Assembly (NCBI GenBank): GCA_900316345.1
Contig: ONCR01000015.1
Location: 1-44,650 of the forward strand
Length of the DNA stretch: 44,650 nt
Direction of reading: 5' to 3'
From: an uncultured Eubacteriales bacterium
Lineage (GTDB): Bacteria; Bacillota; Clostridia; Oscillospirales; Acutalibacteraceae
This document shows, piece after piece, positions 6,540 to 16,942 of the stretch. The position numbers and the translations under genes are program-made. Under the pieces are notes generated by a model. The model worked only from the letters and a program-made list of their open reading frames with translations, had not been told where the DNA came from and made no database searches. The first letter of the stretch is position 1, and the number at the start of each line of letters is the position of its first letter.

Positions 6540-9500
6540 TTATTTATATTCGCAGCATTTGTTTAGCGAAAACGAATAGAGCATTGCTTCCTTAACCGGC
6601 TTATTAAGCGTACGTTCGGCAGCGTATTTATAAAAACCGAGCTGCTTTTTATACAGCTTTAAAAGCTCGTCCTCATTACTTACATAATCAGTTTTATAAT
6701 CAACAAGAACAAGCTTCCCCTTCTCTTCAAAAACAAGGTCTGCAACGCCCTGAACAAGGATTTCATCGTCAAGCGCAGTGTTTTCAACCTCGCTTACGGG
6801 AACAAAGCTTGCAAGTTTCATTTCCCTGTAAACGACGTCTGCTTTCATTATTCTTATTGCAATTTCGTTGCCGAAAAACGCATTAAGCTTTTCGCGGTTA
6901 AGCGACTCCGCCTGAATTTCACTTATAAAGCCCTCGCTTTTAAGGCGTTCTATTTCTTTATTTAGGTCGCAGACAGCGTTATTATAATCGCAATACTGCA
7001 TAAAGGTATGCATAGCTGTTCCCTTTTCGGCGCCCGTTAGCGTGTTATCCGAAATAAATGAAGGCTGTTTCGCAGCAAAAAAACGAAAGCTCTGTTCTTT
7101 CTCGTCAAGCGAAGAAGCGTTGCGTTTTGCCGAAAACGCAGAAAGCTCGCTTTTATCATAAACGAAGCTTAGCCTTTCCCTGATTTTTTCAACCATTTCA
7201 AGGTCGGGGCTTGCCTGTTCCGTAATAACGGCGTCGGGTTTAACGTCATCGCTGATAACTGAAACGGAAAGCCGCGATTTTTCGTTCAAATCAAACTGTA
7301 TTGTATTTTCACATTGCTCGCGCAAAAGTTTTCCGTCAGGGTGCAGCAACGAACACATTATTAGTAGCTCCGCGTCGCTCTGTGCCTTTTTTACGGCGTA
7401 AGGAGGTATTTTTCCGCCAATCAGTTTTTTGGAAATTGAATTTATTTTGCTGCAGGCATTCTTGTAGGAAGCAAAGGCAATAAACTGTTCTTTCGCTCTT
7501 GTTATTGCAACGTAAAGAACGCGAAGGTTTTCGCTCATCGACGCATAAGCATTTGCATTTTTAATTAGCGTATACTGAAGCGAATTATAACGGTAAAGCC
7601 CCTCCTCGTTTGTAACTTTTAACCCTATGCCGTATGTATTATTAAGAAGAATAAGAGACCTTAAGTCTTCAAAATTGTATTTATGCGATGAACCTGCAAG
7701 AATACAAACGGGAAATTCAAGCCCCTTAGATTTATGAACAGACATTATTTTAACCGAATTATCGTCAAAGCTGTTTAAATCTGCGCTTTCATAGGTAATA
7801 TTGTTTTCAATAATGCTGTCAATAAATCTTATAAATGCGGTGAGGCCTACGTTTTCGCCGGTATCAAAACTCTTTGCAAGAGATATAAGCTTCATTACGT
7901 TAAGTCTTCTTTGCTCATAATTACCCATAGCGGAAATTACGGAAAGATAGGATGTTTCACTTAGAATTCTGCGTATAAAATTTTCAACGCTCATTGAGGA
8001 AGCGTATTCTCTGTATTTTTCAAGGTCGCCGAGAAAAGCTGAAAAGTCAGCTTTCCTTGCAGATATTGCAGAATAAAGGTTGCCGCGCTTTTTTTCTATT
8101 CTTGCATTAGCGATATCGTCAGCGCTGTAGCCGTAAAAAACGGACATCAGCGTTGCGAGCAACGGAATATCCTGGGTAGGATTATCTATTGTTCTGAGCA
8201 GAGAAATAAGAACAGCCACCTCGTTATTTTCAAACAAATTAGATCTGTTACCTGCAAGAACGGGGATACCGAATTCCGAAAAAACCTTTGTGTAAACGTC
8301 TATCCTTCCTTTTGTCGAACGAAGAAGCACGGCAAAGTCGCCGTATTTTACGGGCCTTTCACCGCTTTTGGTGTTTACTGTCTCGCCGCCGTTTACCTTT
8401 GCATTTATAAGCCTTGCAATATGGCGCGCTTCGTATTCGTCAACGTCTTCATCTTCGGGAACATCAACTATATTAAACTGCGCTTTTGCATACGGCTTTG
8501 CTACGCTTTCGGTTTCACAGTTAAGGTATTCCTCTTCATTGTAATCCAGCTCGCCTACGCGCCTTGTCATAATTCTTGAAAAAAGGTAGTTAACAAAGTC
8601 GCAGATTTCGCTGTCCGAACGGAAGTTACGGTCAAGAATGATTTTTTTATCAGTTGCTTTTGATTCTGCGCTGTAAACCTCAAAGCTATCCTTTTTTGAA
8701 TTGAAAATTTGAGGCATAGCAAGCCTGAAGCGGTAAATGCTCTGTTTCACGTCGCCTACCATAAATCTGTTGAAGCCGTTTGAAAGCATTTCGAAAAGCT
8801 TATCCTGCGCGGTGTTGGTATCCTGATATTCGTCAACAAGAATTTCCTTAAAATTATCCTGATAATCAAGCGCAATATCCGATTTGATTATATTTTCATT
8901 TTCGTCCTTACTGAATAAAAGCTCAATGGCAAAATGCTCAATATCGGAAAAAGAATAAGCATTCAGCTCTTTTTTCATTTCAAAGCATTTTTCGTGAAAT
9001 GCCTTTACTAACTCTATAAGCTTTTGAAGTATGGGATAAAGGAGAATATTATCATCTTTGAAATCTTCGGCTGAAGGCGAAAAAATCGGCATAATATCCG
9101 AATTTAAAACGCTTGATTTTCCGCAGTATTGCTTGCGGTTTTCAAGAATGACGGATTTTGCCTCACTTTCATATCCGCGTTTTGACGGCGCCCGCGAAAA
9201 AGCAAGCGAAGAAAGCGTTTCTTTAATTTCGTCCCAAGTTTTATCAAGAGAGTTTGCAAGTCTTATCAGTTCATTTTTATCCTGATTAAGCATTTCGGTA
9301 TATTTATCAAACATCTCGTCATCCGGTGCAAGTACCGAAAACGAACCGTTAATAACGTCAAAAAGATAATCAAGCGTATATTTAAGTTCTTCAACGGCAT
9401 AGGCTTTAAGCGGCGAGGCGTCAAGATCCGTAGCAGGATTATAAAGCTCTGCAATATCGGAAAGCCATTTAAACGGGAACGGCTGAGCTGTAATATAGTT

Positions 9501-10031
9501 ATCAAGCCTTTTTACCGAAGAAATCAAATCGCTGTCGCTCTTCGTCGTTGAAAGCAGTTCAACAAGAGCTTTAAAGCTCTCATCGCCGCTCTCGTAAAGC
9601 TCATCTACAATTGCCTCAATTGCTTCCTGCTCAATTACTGCCTTTTGCGTTTCCTCAAGTATATTAAAATCCTGCGCAATATCAAGCCTGAAAAAATATT
9701 CCCTTACAAGATTAATGCAAAAAGAATCTATAGTGCAGATTTTTGCATTCGGAAGAAGCGAAAGCTGTTTAAGAATATTTGTATTATTCGGTTCAAGACT
9801 TAAAAGCTCCTCAAGCCTTGCTGAAATACGGCTCTTCATTTCCGCCGCGGCGGCGTTAGTAAAGGTAACAACAAGAAGCTCGTCTATATTAACGTCGGCA
9901 TTTTTATCAGTAATAAGTTTAATTACTCTTTCAACAAGAACAGCCGTCTTGCCCGAGCCTGCCGCCGCGCTGACAAGAATATTGCTGTTTCTTGCATTTA
10001 TAGCGTCATTTTGCGCTTTAGTCCAGGGCAT
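6540..10031 (-). CDS. addA: ATP-dependent helicase/nuclease subunit A (AddA)
   Basis: AddA is the UvrD-like 3'-5' helicase and one of the two nucleases of the AddAB complex, which resects double-strand breaks and prepares 3' ends for RecA. The 1163-residue protein starts MPWTKAQ with a Walker A motif AAAGSGKT (K28), has the Walker B region LVDEYQDTNTAQ, helicase motif VHKSKGLEFP, and motif VI LYVAITRAKEQ. The C-terminal RecB-type nuclease domain shows GTAMHTFMQYC and the catalytic Asp...Asp-Tyr-Lys pattern in VQGVADLVF and LVDYKTDYV. The start has AAAGGAGG upstream and overlaps the end of addB by 14 bases, so the two subunits are translationally coupled. It is the last gene of the ligA-to-addA run. 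Confidence 0.97.
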   Translation of the reverse strand: MPWTKAQNDAINARNSNILVSAAAGSGKTAVLVERVIKLITDKNADVNIDELLVVTFTNAAAAEMKSRISARLEELLSLEPNNTNILKQLSLLPNAKICTIDSFCINLVREYFFRLDIAQDFNILEETQKAVIEQEAIEAIVDELYESGDESFKALVELLSTTKSDSDLISSVKRLDNYITAQPFPFKWLSDIAELYNPATDLDASPLKAYAVEELKYTLDYLFDVINGSFSVLAPDDEMFDKYTEMLNQDKNELIRLANSLDKTWDEIKETLSSLAFSRAPSKRGYESEAKSVILENRKQYCGKSSVLNSDIMPIFSPSAEDFKDDNILLYPILQKLIELVKAFHEKCFEMKKELNAYSFSDIEHFAIELLFSKDENENIIKSDIALDYQDNFKEILVDEYQDTNTAQDKLFEMLSNGFNRFMVGDVKQSIYRFRLAMPQIFNSKKDSFEVYSAESKATDKKIILDRNFRSDSEICDFVNYLFSRIMTRRVGELDYNEEEYLNCETESVAKPYAKAQFNIVDVPEDEDVDEYEARHIARLINAKVNGGETVNTKSGERPVKYGDFAVLLRSTKGRIDVYTKVFSEFGIPVLAGNRSNLFENNEVAVLISLLRTIDNPTQDIPLLATLMSVFYGYSADDIANARIEKKRGNLYSAISARKADFSAFLGDLEKYREYASSMSVENFIRRILSETSYLSVISAMGNYEQRRLNVMKLISLAKSFDTGENVGLTAFIRFIDSIIENNITYESADLNSFDDNSVKIMSVHKSKGLEFPVCILAGSSHKYNFEDLRSLILLNNTYGIGLKVTNEEGLYRYNSLQYTLIKNANAYASMSENLRVLYVAITRAKEQFIAFASYKNACSKINSISKKLIGGKIPPYAVKKAQSDAELLIMCSLLHPDGKLLREQCENTIQFDLNEKSRLSVSVISDDVKPDAVITEQASPDLEMVEKIRERLSFVYDKSELSAFSAKRNASSLDEKEQSFRFFAAKQPSFISDNTLTGAEKGTAMHTFMQYCDYNNAVCDLNKEIERLKSEGFISEIQAESLNREKLNAFFGNEIAIRIMKADVVYREMKLASFVPVSEVENTALDDEILVQGVADLVFEEKGKLVLVDYKTDYVSNEDELLKLYKKQLGFYKYAAERTLNKPVKEAMLYSFSLNKCCEYK

Positions 10032-13000
10032 GCTGTTCCTCCTTTAAAATCTCTTTAACCTTATCGTTATCAAACTCTTTCATTTCGCGCTTTGAAATTT
10101 CCCTTCTGTTAAGGCAAACAGCGTTATAATCGCAAAACTCACAGGTCTTATCGTGGCCGCTTCCGTTAACGGGGTTCTGGCTGATTTCACCGTTGTGAAG
10201 CGAAACGCCCATATTAACGATAAGCTCGTCAATCTTTGACGAAATACGCCCGAGCTCCTCAAGCGTAACTATATTACCGCTTAAGCTATCGCTTTTTTTA
10301 ACGTACTTAACGGGAATATATTTCCCGTCAAGCTCATGCTCCATATGCTTGGCAATTTCGTTATCATTATCATTAAGAACAAGGCCTTTCATCTTAAAGC
10401 TCTTATTCTCTTCAGCTTTAACAGCGTCACGGTCTGCTCCCCTTTCAAGCGAAAGAAGAGAGCGCGAGGAATGCATATAAAGCACTCCGCTTGAAATACC
10501 GGAATACTCGCTCTCCGTTTTTGAAAGAGTAAAAAGATAAATCAGCATTTGAAGATTCAAACCGTAAAGAACGTCCGAAAGCTTAAAATCCTTATTTCCC
10601 GATTTATAATCTACAACTCTTACGTATTTTTTACCGTTTTCCTCATATAGGTCAACACGGTCAACGGCTCCCTTTATCTCAATTGAACCGCCGTCAGGCA
10701 ATACAAGCCTTCTTGATTTAACCGTGTTTTCTCCTTGCTCGTTGCCTATCTTAAGCTCAAAGGCTTTAGCTTCAAAATCACTGTGAAGGAATTCATCACG
10801 AAGACGAATTACTACGTATGTAAGCATTCTTGAAAGGCGCAAAAACTGATATTTAAACCTCGCGGTAAACTCCTCGGAATCGCCCATTTTGTTTTTTAGA
10901 TAATCGTTTAAGTAATGGTGAACAAGAACGGAAATCTCACTGTCTCCGAGAGCAGTTAAGCCCTTGCTTCCATGTTCCTTAAGAAGCTGTTCAAGAATGT
11001 AGTGTATAACTGTACCCGTCTGCATCGGGTCCATTTCAGCCTTAAGGCGCGGTCGTGCGTTTAGCCCGAATTTACAGAAATATCTGAACGAGCAATTATA
11101 ATAATCCTCAATCCTTGACGCTGAAAGGTACATATCTTTTCCGAAAAGTCCGCTTGAAACGTCTGAGTTACTGAGAATTATTTCGTCATTCTTATAAAGG
11201 GCTTTTATCGCGTTAAGCCTTGAAGCGTATTCCGCGTCATTATTAAAGTATTCTTCAAGCGACCTGATAAATTTGCTGTTACAGTCATAAGATGACGCAA
11301 GTATTTCAAAAGCATTACCTCTGCTTTCAAGGCAGCTGAAATCTGCCTGTGAAGGCGAATGCTCTTCCTTAAGTGTTGGAAAAACCGCTTTAATTCCGCT
11401 TACAATTATGCTTGGAGACGCAGTATCGTTACCGCCGATATATGAAACAAACAGCTTTTCCGAGGCAGCGGAAAGCGCCATATAAGCAAAATACTTTTCC
11501 TGCGCGGTGAGCGCCTCGCCGTAAGAATAAAGCTTAAAATCGTTTTCAATAAGCGAAGCTCTGTCGCTCGCCGAAAAAATACCCGATGATACTATGCTCT
11601 TAGGGAATTCGCCTTCATTTGCACCGACAACAAATACAGCTTTAGGGTTGTTGCACCTTATTCTGTCTGCAGAGCCGAGCTGAACATTATCAAGCCCCAT
11701 TGGAAGAGTTCCGAGGTCCTCGTTCATAATCATGAGATTGAGCAGCTTATAAAATTCGGAAATGCTTACCGTTTTATTGCCGTAAACAAGGCTTAACATA
11801 TCAAGAATATCAATAAGCATATCCCAAATTCTTCCCTGCTCCTCGGCAAGGGCGGATTTACCGTTTTTATCAAGAGATACAGCAAGCTTTTTTAACTGCT
11901 TGCTTACGCTGAAATCCTTAAGAAGATAGTAAAGCGCTTTGCAAATTTCATTAACGCTTGCTTTTTTAATCCTTTTATTGAATTTAAGTACGTTTGAAAT
12001 TACGTATTCCCTTGATTCGTTAACTGAAGCAAGCTGCATTCGGTCATCCTTGCTGATTTCCTCAACAAAACCGCGGGTACTTTTGGTAAAAGGCCTTTTC
12101 CACTGAGAGCCTTTAACATTCCAAAGGAAAGCATAGTTTTCAAGCTCGTTAATCTTTTCGTTATCAAGCTCGGTAAGTCCTGTTTTAAGAAAAGAAAAAA
12201 CATCTTCACTTCTGAAGGAATAAATTATAATCCTGAACAAAAAGCGAACAAACATAATAAGCGGCTGAGAACTTATGTACTGCCTCTCATCGTCAAAATA
12301 AGGAACGTTATACTTTTGAAAAGAAAAACTCAGCTCACGCTCATATTTATCCATATCGCGGCAAATAACGGCAATATCGCGTGCTCTGTAGCCGCTTCTT
12401 AACAGGCGTGAAACGTTAAGCGCAACGTTATCCGCTTCATCGCAGATATTCTTTGCGCAAAACAGTCTGATACTTTCAACGGGAGCATTGTATTTTTCTT
12501 TAATATTTGCAAAAACATATTTTTCGGCATAGGCAAGCTCACGGTTTTTAAACCTGCATTTATCATTAAGATAAATCGGATTTAAAAACCGAACGTTCGC
12601 TTTTTTAGTAACGTCCCTTAAAATCTGAATGTTGCTGTTTACATATGAGAACAAATCGTATTTATCCGTATTAAGGTGAGAATCGGTACAAAAGGTAATA
12701 TAAACCTCATCAGCCTGTTGAAGAATAACCTCAATTATTTTATATTCCTGAGCAACAAAGCCTGAAAAGCCGTCAATATAAACAACCTTACCCTTAAAAA
12801 ACGTAAGCTCGCAAAGCTTTTCATAAAGCCTTGTAAGCTCATTCGCAGGGTCGTAATATTCATTATTTATAAGTGCGTCGTACGCAGAAATTATAAGCGA
12901 AACGTCGTGAAGCTTACGCTTAAGTATTTCACGCTCGGCGTTATCGCTTGCGCGAAGAATATCATCAGTTGAAACGCGGCAGGATTTCATTTCATCGTAT

Positions 13001-13368
13001 ACGCTTATAATGCTGTTAATAAAAGAGAGCGTGGCCTTATTTTTGCCGAACAAAACAAGGCTGTCCTGAACAGCCTCAATAGCTTCTTTCATCTTAACGG
13101 CCTTTGCGCCGTTACTTAATACGGGAAGCTTACTTCCGCCGTATTTTGAAAAAACATCCCTTGCAAGCCTTGTAAACGATGTGTTTTCAGCCCTTGAAAG
13201 GTTGCTTTCGCCGAAATCCCTTAAAAGCCTTTGCTCGGCAACAAAGGAATATTGCTCCGGAGTTATAAGCAAGGCGCTTTTATCGGTGGTTTCAATAAGC
13301 TTCTTAATTGAAGAAAAAACATATTCGGTTTTTCCGTAACCCGCACGGCTTAAAACAAGCTGTAGCAT
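10018..13368 (-). CDS. addB: ATP-dependent helicase/deoxyribonuclease subunit B (AddB)
   Basis: AddB is the partner nuclease and Chi-recognition subunit of AddAB. The 1116-residue protein opens with a P-loop-like motif SRAGYGKTEYVF, has an inactivated helicase-like core, and ends in a RecB-family nuclease domain (DRVDLYEENGKKYVRVVDYKSG). Four cysteines fit the structural [4Fe-4S] cluster of AddB: one in YNCSFRYF and three near the C-terminus in CEFCDYNAVC. Length matches the family. GGAGGATTAA, which also contains the stop codon of the upstream DUF2461 gene, serves as its ribosome binding site. It overlaps addA by 14 bases. Confidence 0.96.
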   Translation of the reverse strand: MLQLVLSRAGYGKTEYVFSSIKKLIETTDKSALLITPEQYSFVAEQRLLRDFGESNLSRAENTSFTRLARDVFSKYGGSKLPVLSNGAKAVKMKEAIEAVQDSLVLFGKNKATLSFINSIISVYDEMKSCRVSTDDILRASDNAEREILKRKLHDVSLIISAYDALINNEYYDPANELTRLYEKLCELTFFKGKVVYIDGFSGFVAQEYKIIEVILQQADEVYITFCTDSHLNTDKYDLFSYVNSNIQILRDVTKKANVRFLNPIYLNDKCRFKNRELAYAEKYVFANIKEKYNAPVESIRLFCAKNICDEADNVALNVSRLLRSGYRARDIAVICRDMDKYERELSFSFQKYNVPYFDDERQYISSQPLIMFVRFLFRIIIYSFRSEDVFSFLKTGLTELDNEKINELENYAFLWNVKGSQWKRPFTKSTRGFVEEISKDDRMQLASVNESREYVISNVLKFNKRIKKASVNEICKALYYLLKDFSVSKQLKKLAVSLDKNGKSALAEEQGRIWDMLIDILDMLSLVYGNKTVSISEFYKLLNLMIMNEDLGTLPMGLDNVQLGSADRIRCNNPKAVFVVGANEGEFPKSIVSSGIFSASDRASLIENDFKLYSYGEALTAQEKYFAYMALSAASEKLFVSYIGGNDTASPSIIVSGIKAVFPTLKEEHSPSQADFSCLESRGNAFEILASSYDCNSKFIRSLEEYFNNDAEYASRLNAIKALYKNDEIILSNSDVSSGLFGKDMYLSASRIEDYYNCSFRYFCKFGLNARPRLKAEMDPMQTGTVIHYILEQLLKEHGSKGLTALGDSEISVLVHHYLNDYLKNKMGDSEEFTARFKYQFLRLSRMLTYVVIRLRDEFLHSDFEAKAFELKIGNEQGENTVKSRRLVLPDGGSIEIKGAVDRVDLYEENGKKYVRVVDYKSGNKDFKLSDVLYGLNLQMLIYLFTLSKTESEYSGISSGVLYMHSSRSLLSLERGADRDAVKAEENKSFKMKGLVLNDNDNEIAKHMEHELDGKYIPVKYVKKSDSLSGNIVTLEELGRISSKIDELIVNMGVSLHNGEISQNPVNGSGHDKTCEFCDYNAVCLNRREISKREMKEFDNDKVKEILKEEQHALD

Positions 13369-13370
13369 AT

Positions 13371-14081
13371 TTAATCCTCCGGCTTAATAATTCCGTCATT
13401 CATCATTCGCTCATGTGCTTCGATAAAAATATCGTACATCGGGCGCGCAATATCAAATGAAAGCTTCATTTCGTCTATTAAAGACGGACTGTTAAGCTTT
13501 TCCATATCGTAGCAATCGTAAGAAAAAGCCATATTTTTTGCCGCAAGAAACGGCTTTAGCTCCTTTGGAGCGTCAGGGTATCTGTCCGTCTTATAAAAAT
13601 CGGTACAGCTAAAACTGAAGCCCGCGTCGGAGCAAGCCTTAACGGCTTTTAAAAAGCGCTTCGGGTTTTCAAGTATAACCTGATGTACGTACTGGAAATT
13701 AGTAGGCCTCCATAACCAAAAAACCAGACCGTATCCGAAGCGGTTAGGATAGAATTCAAAATAATAGAAGGGAGCCTGAGGATAGTCCTTTTTATATCTT
13801 CTGAAAAAGGTCCACATATTCTCCCTGTATTTAATTTTAGAACGGTTACCCCTTGTATCGCGATGAATACGCGAAACGGCTCTGACAGGATCAAGATACA
13901 TCTTGCTGTCAATGTCATACAGAACGTCAGATAAATCAAGAACCATCTGTCGCATAGGTACGGTTATTCCCTGTTTAAGCTCCTCTTTATGCTCTTCATA
14001 AAAAGCTTTACTGTCATTAAACCTGTTAAGGCACAGAAGCTCAATGCTTTCGGGAGTAATTCCGTTATAGTTATATTCCAT
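13371..14081 (-). CDS. DUF2461 family protein
   Basis: A 236-residue soluble protein that matches the DUF2461 (TIGR02453) family: an N-terminal RFNDSKAFYEEHKEEL segment where the family has its F..NN..WF..NK motif, then repeated aromatic blocks such as MWTFFRRYKKDYPQAPFYYFEF and GYGLVFWLWRP. The family is found across bacteria and fungi with no settled function. A TTG at 14087 could be used, but AAAGGGA sits at the right distance for the ATG at 14081. That ATG overlaps the end of the broken methionine-gamma-lyase gene by 11 bases, and the stop codon lies in the ribosome binding site of addB, so it is embedded in the operon. Confidence 0.8.
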   Translation of the reverse strand: MEYNYNGITPESIELLCLNRFNDSKAFYEEHKEELKQGITVPMRQMVLDLSDVLYDIDSKMYLDPVRAVSRIHRDTRGNRSKIKYRENMWTFFRRYKKDYPQAPFYYFEFYPNRFGYGLVFWLWRPTNFQYVHQVILENPKRFLKAVKACSDAGFSFSCTDFYKTDRYPDAPKELKPFLAAKNMAFSYDCYDMEKLNSPSLIDEMKLSFDIARPMYDIFIEAHERMMNDGIIKPED

Positions 14082-15229
14082 AGTCAATTCCCTTTAACAA
14101 TCCTTTACTTAACATCTGCTGCGCTGCAAGTAAGGCACATATTTTAGCTGAGCTGAAATTCAGACCTCCTTGAATCCAGGCGTAAAACGGTTCCCTTATA
14201 GGCGCGTCCGCTGAAAGCTCTATAGATGAACCGAGCGTAAATGCGCCCGCCGCCATAACAACCTTACTGTCATAGCCGGGCATATCCCACGGCTCGGGCA
14301 GAAGATAGCTGTCAATAGGGCTACCGCTTTGAATTCCCTGACAAAAGGCCACAAGGCTTTCTTCATTTTCAAGCCCGAGGGACTGTACAATATCTCCCCT
14401 TTTATCGTTATATTCAGGCGTTACTGCGTAACCGAAGCCGCTAAAAAGGGCTGAAATATATACTGCCGACTTAAGTGCTTCTCCAACGGTATGAGGAGCA
14501 TAAAAAAGCCCCATATAAAGCTCGCGATTCATCCCGAGCGTTGAACCCACCTCTTTACCGAGGCCAGGAGTAGTAAGACGGTAAGAGCATTTTTCAACCA
14601 AATCGCGCCTGCCGGCAATATATCCGCCCGTTCTTGCAATTCCGCCGCCGGCATTCTTAATAAGTGAACCGGCAATCAACGGTAAGCGACGGGCGAAGCT
14701 CATAGCCGCGGCTGCGCTGAATGTAAGCCATAGTTGTAGCCTCGTTTACAGAGGCGCTGATTGCCTCTAAATCAGGCTTTTCGTTTTTTAAAGGAACTTC
14801 GCTGTAGTTAATGCCGTAATCCTTTAAAGAGCCCATTCCCTCGCCGTTAATGCCGATTACGCCGTGTAGTGTATCGTACGGCGTACCCGTAACGCAAAGC
14901 ATATTATCACCGGGACGAAGAACGCCGAAAAGAGCAACGGTAAGCGTATGAGTTCCGCAAACAAAATTATGGCGAACAAGCGCGTCCTCTGCGCCGTAAA
15001 CCTGCGCCCAAACCTTATCAAGGGTATCGCGTCCTCTGTCGCCGTAGCCATAGCCCGTAGAAGAAACAAAATGGGTTTCGGAAATACCGTTATCAATAAA
15101 CGCTTTTTGAACCTTAAGCTGGTTATATTCCGAAATATCCTCAATAATTTTAAACTGTTCCTTACAACGCTCAAGCGCGTTTTCGGAAGCCTTTTCAATT
15201 CTTTTGTCTATATTGAAAAAAGGTATCAT
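14071..15229 (-). pseudogene. Methionine gamma-lyase/aluminium-resistance family protein, broken by internal deletion
   Basis: Two minus-strand frames together encode a PLP enzyme of the cystathionine-beta-lyase-like 'aluminium resistance' family (PF06838, YnbB relatives). The first (15229-14657) gives the N-terminal half with SSTGYGYGDRGRDTLD and HNFVCGTHTLTVAL, ending at AYIQRSRGYELRPSLTV. The second, in another frame, resumes at LIAGSLIKNAGGG and runs normally to the C-terminus, including IELSADAPIREPFYAWIQGGLNFS. In the family about 40 residues lie between these points, including the DNCYGEF segment that contacts PLP. Here they are missing, so this is an out-of-frame deletion of about 120 bases, not a simple frameshift. 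No other disruption is visible, so the event is recent or an assembly error. The start at 15229 is in an ATGA overlap with the upstream acetyltransferase. Confidence 0.85.
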
Positions 15230-15945
15230 CTGTACATTCTCCATTTTTCGTTTTCGGTAAAGCCGAGCCTGCTGTAAAAGTTAATATTCTTTTCGCTGTC
15301 AACCATTATATAAACCCTGCCCTTAACGTCACTGCATATATAACTTACAAGAACTGAGCCGTATCCCATTTTTCTGAATTCGTTTTCGGTTCTGACTGCG
15401 GTTAAAACACTGTAGCCGTCAATTACAGACGAAAGTATACCCGAAGAAACGGTTGTGTTATCAACGTTAAGAGTATACGCCTTTGCGGTATTATGGCGAA
15501 CACGGTGGCTTATATCAACATACCACGCCTTAAAATCCTGTTCATCATAATCAACAAAGTTGAATAAATCCATAAGCTTCGGAAATTCGTCAACCGTAGC
15601 ACATCCGAGCGCAGGCTCTTTTTTTATATCGCAAGCCATTACAAGCCCTTCTTCAAAGCGCGGACTTATAAAAAATTTATCATTTGAGAGAATAGAACTG
15701 TATCCGACAACGCAAAAGAATCTTACAAGCTCCTCATTATCAAAACCGTCAGTGACGGAAAGAGTTACGTCGCGGTCAAGCCGTGAAATAACGGCTGTTA
15801 CCTTGCCGTCAATAATCTGACGGTAGAAGGTTGCAAACTGATATTTACATCCGTATGACTTTAAAAGAGCAAGTATTCTTACGCTGAATAAATCCCTTTT
15901 TTCCCAATCGTTAAATAATTCGGGGCTTTCAATCTTTTCAATCAT
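15226..15945 (-). CDS. GNAT-family N-acetyltransferase
   Basis: The C-terminal third of this 239-residue protein holds the acetyl-CoA-binding motif of the GNAT fold: a beta strand SVLTAVRTENEFRKMGYGSVLVSYI containing the R-x-x-G-x-G pyrophosphate loop, then YIMVDSEKNINFYSRLGF, the usual last strand and helix. The N-terminal part is less conserved and may be a degenerate second GNAT-like half. The substrate cannot be predicted. It overlaps the M42 gene upstream by 5-8 bases and the methionine-gamma-lyase-family gene downstream in ATGA, so its translation is coupled to both. Confidence 0.8.
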   Translation of the reverse strand: MIEKIESPELFNDWEKRDLFSVRILALLKSYGCKYQFATFYRQIIDGKVTAVISRLDRDVTLSVTDGFDNEELVRFFCVVGYSSILSNDKFFISPRFEEGLVMACDIKKEPALGCATVDEFPKLMDLFNFVDYDEQDFKAWYVDISHRVRHNTAKAYTLNVDNTTVSSGILSSVIDGYSVLTAVRTENEFRKMGYGSVLVSYICSDVKGRVYIMVDSEKNINFYSRLGFTENEKWRMYR

Positions 15946-16942
15946 AAATCTTTGTAAGCAGCTTTCCTATAAGTTTTCTTGTATTTTCTATATCAAGCTT
16001 ATTTACAACGCTTGAAGCCGAATGAATATATCTGCTTGGCAAGGAAATTGCCAAAACCCTTGAGCCCTTGCCGCTTAGCTGAATTGCTCCGGCGTCATTA
16101 CCGCCCGCTATTGCTGTTTTTGTTTGGGCGGGGATTGAATTTTCCTTTGCGGTATCAATGGCAAGCTTGTAAAGCTCTTTATCGTAAATCGTGCGTCTGT
16201 CCATAAATGAAATGACGGGTCCGTTTTTAAGAACGCAAACTCTTTTATCACCGCTTACTCCGTCAAGGTCAGCCGCGGTGGTGCTTTCAAGAATTATTGA
16301 AATATCACTTTGAACGGCGAATGAGGTACATTTTGAGCCCCTTAAACCTACTTCCTCCTGAACGTTAAAGCAAAAATAAGTATCATATTCAAGCTCGCTC
16401 TTTATAAGCTCTATCAAAAGCATACAGCCTATTCTGTCATCAAGCGCCTTGCATTTAATAAAGCCGTCGCCGAATTCGCGAAAATCGCTGTCAAAATAAG
16501 CAAAATCACCGAGAGAAACCGCCTTCTCGGCCTCCTCCTTTGTGGTTGCGCCGATATCAATTAGAAGCTTATCAATTGACGGGCACTGCTTTCTTTCATC
16601 CTCGCTTAAAAGATGAAAAGCCTTATCACCGATAACACCCTTAACGCCGTTACCTACGGTAACAACTCTGTCTATGCAAACCCGGCTATCGATGCTGCCA
16701 ACGGTTGAAAACCTTAAATAACCCTCTTCTGTAATACCGGTGACAATAAATCCGACTTCGTCCATATGAGCGTTAAAGCTAACCTTTTTAGCAGGGGTTT
16801 TTCTTCCCTTTTTAAATGCGATTATTGAGCCGAGAGCGTCAACGCTGTATTCGCAGTAATACTTAATCTGTTCAATTATAAAATCACGCACTGCGCCTTC
16901 ATCGCCGGAAGTTCCGTTAATTAAACATAAATCCTTAAGCAT
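15938..16942 (-). CDS. M42 family metallo-aminopeptidase (second of a tandem pair)
   Basis: M42 enzymes are dizinc aminopeptidases, often large oligomers, that trim cytosolic peptides. All expected ligands are visible: His and Asp in NAHMDEVGF, Asp in ALDDRIG, the catalytic Glu pair in VQEEVGLRG, a Glu in IILESTT, and the last His in YIHSASS. The frame is open to 16999, but the ATG at 16942 has the GAGG element close by and overlaps the previous gene by eight bases (ATGCTTAA). It also gives the normal family start MLKDLCLINGTSGDEG. The product is then 334 residues. It lies directly downstream of a second, clearly diverged M42 gene. Confidence 0.88.
   Translation of the reverse strand: MLKDLCLINGTSGDEGAVRDFIIEQIKYYCEYSVDALGSIIAFKKGRKTPAKKVSFNAHMDEVGFIVTGITEEGYLRFSTVGSIDSRVCIDRVVTVGNGVKGVIGDKAFHLLSEDERKQCPSIDKLLIDIGATTKEEAEKAVSLGDFAYFDSDFREFGDGFIKCKALDDRIGCMLLIELIKSELEYDTYFCFNVQEEVGLRGSKCTSFAVQSDISIILESTTAADLDGVSGDKRVCVLKNGPVISFMDRRTIYDKELYKLAIDTAKENSIPAQTKTAIAGGNDAGAIQLSGKGSRVLAISLPSRYIHSASSVVNKLDIENTRKLIGKLLTKIYD

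Noticed and set aside
14657..14703. Programmed frameshift joining the two methionine-gamma-lyase halves
   Set aside because: No slippery sequence or downstream structure is evident, and about 40 conserved residues are missing, which a frameshift cannot restore.
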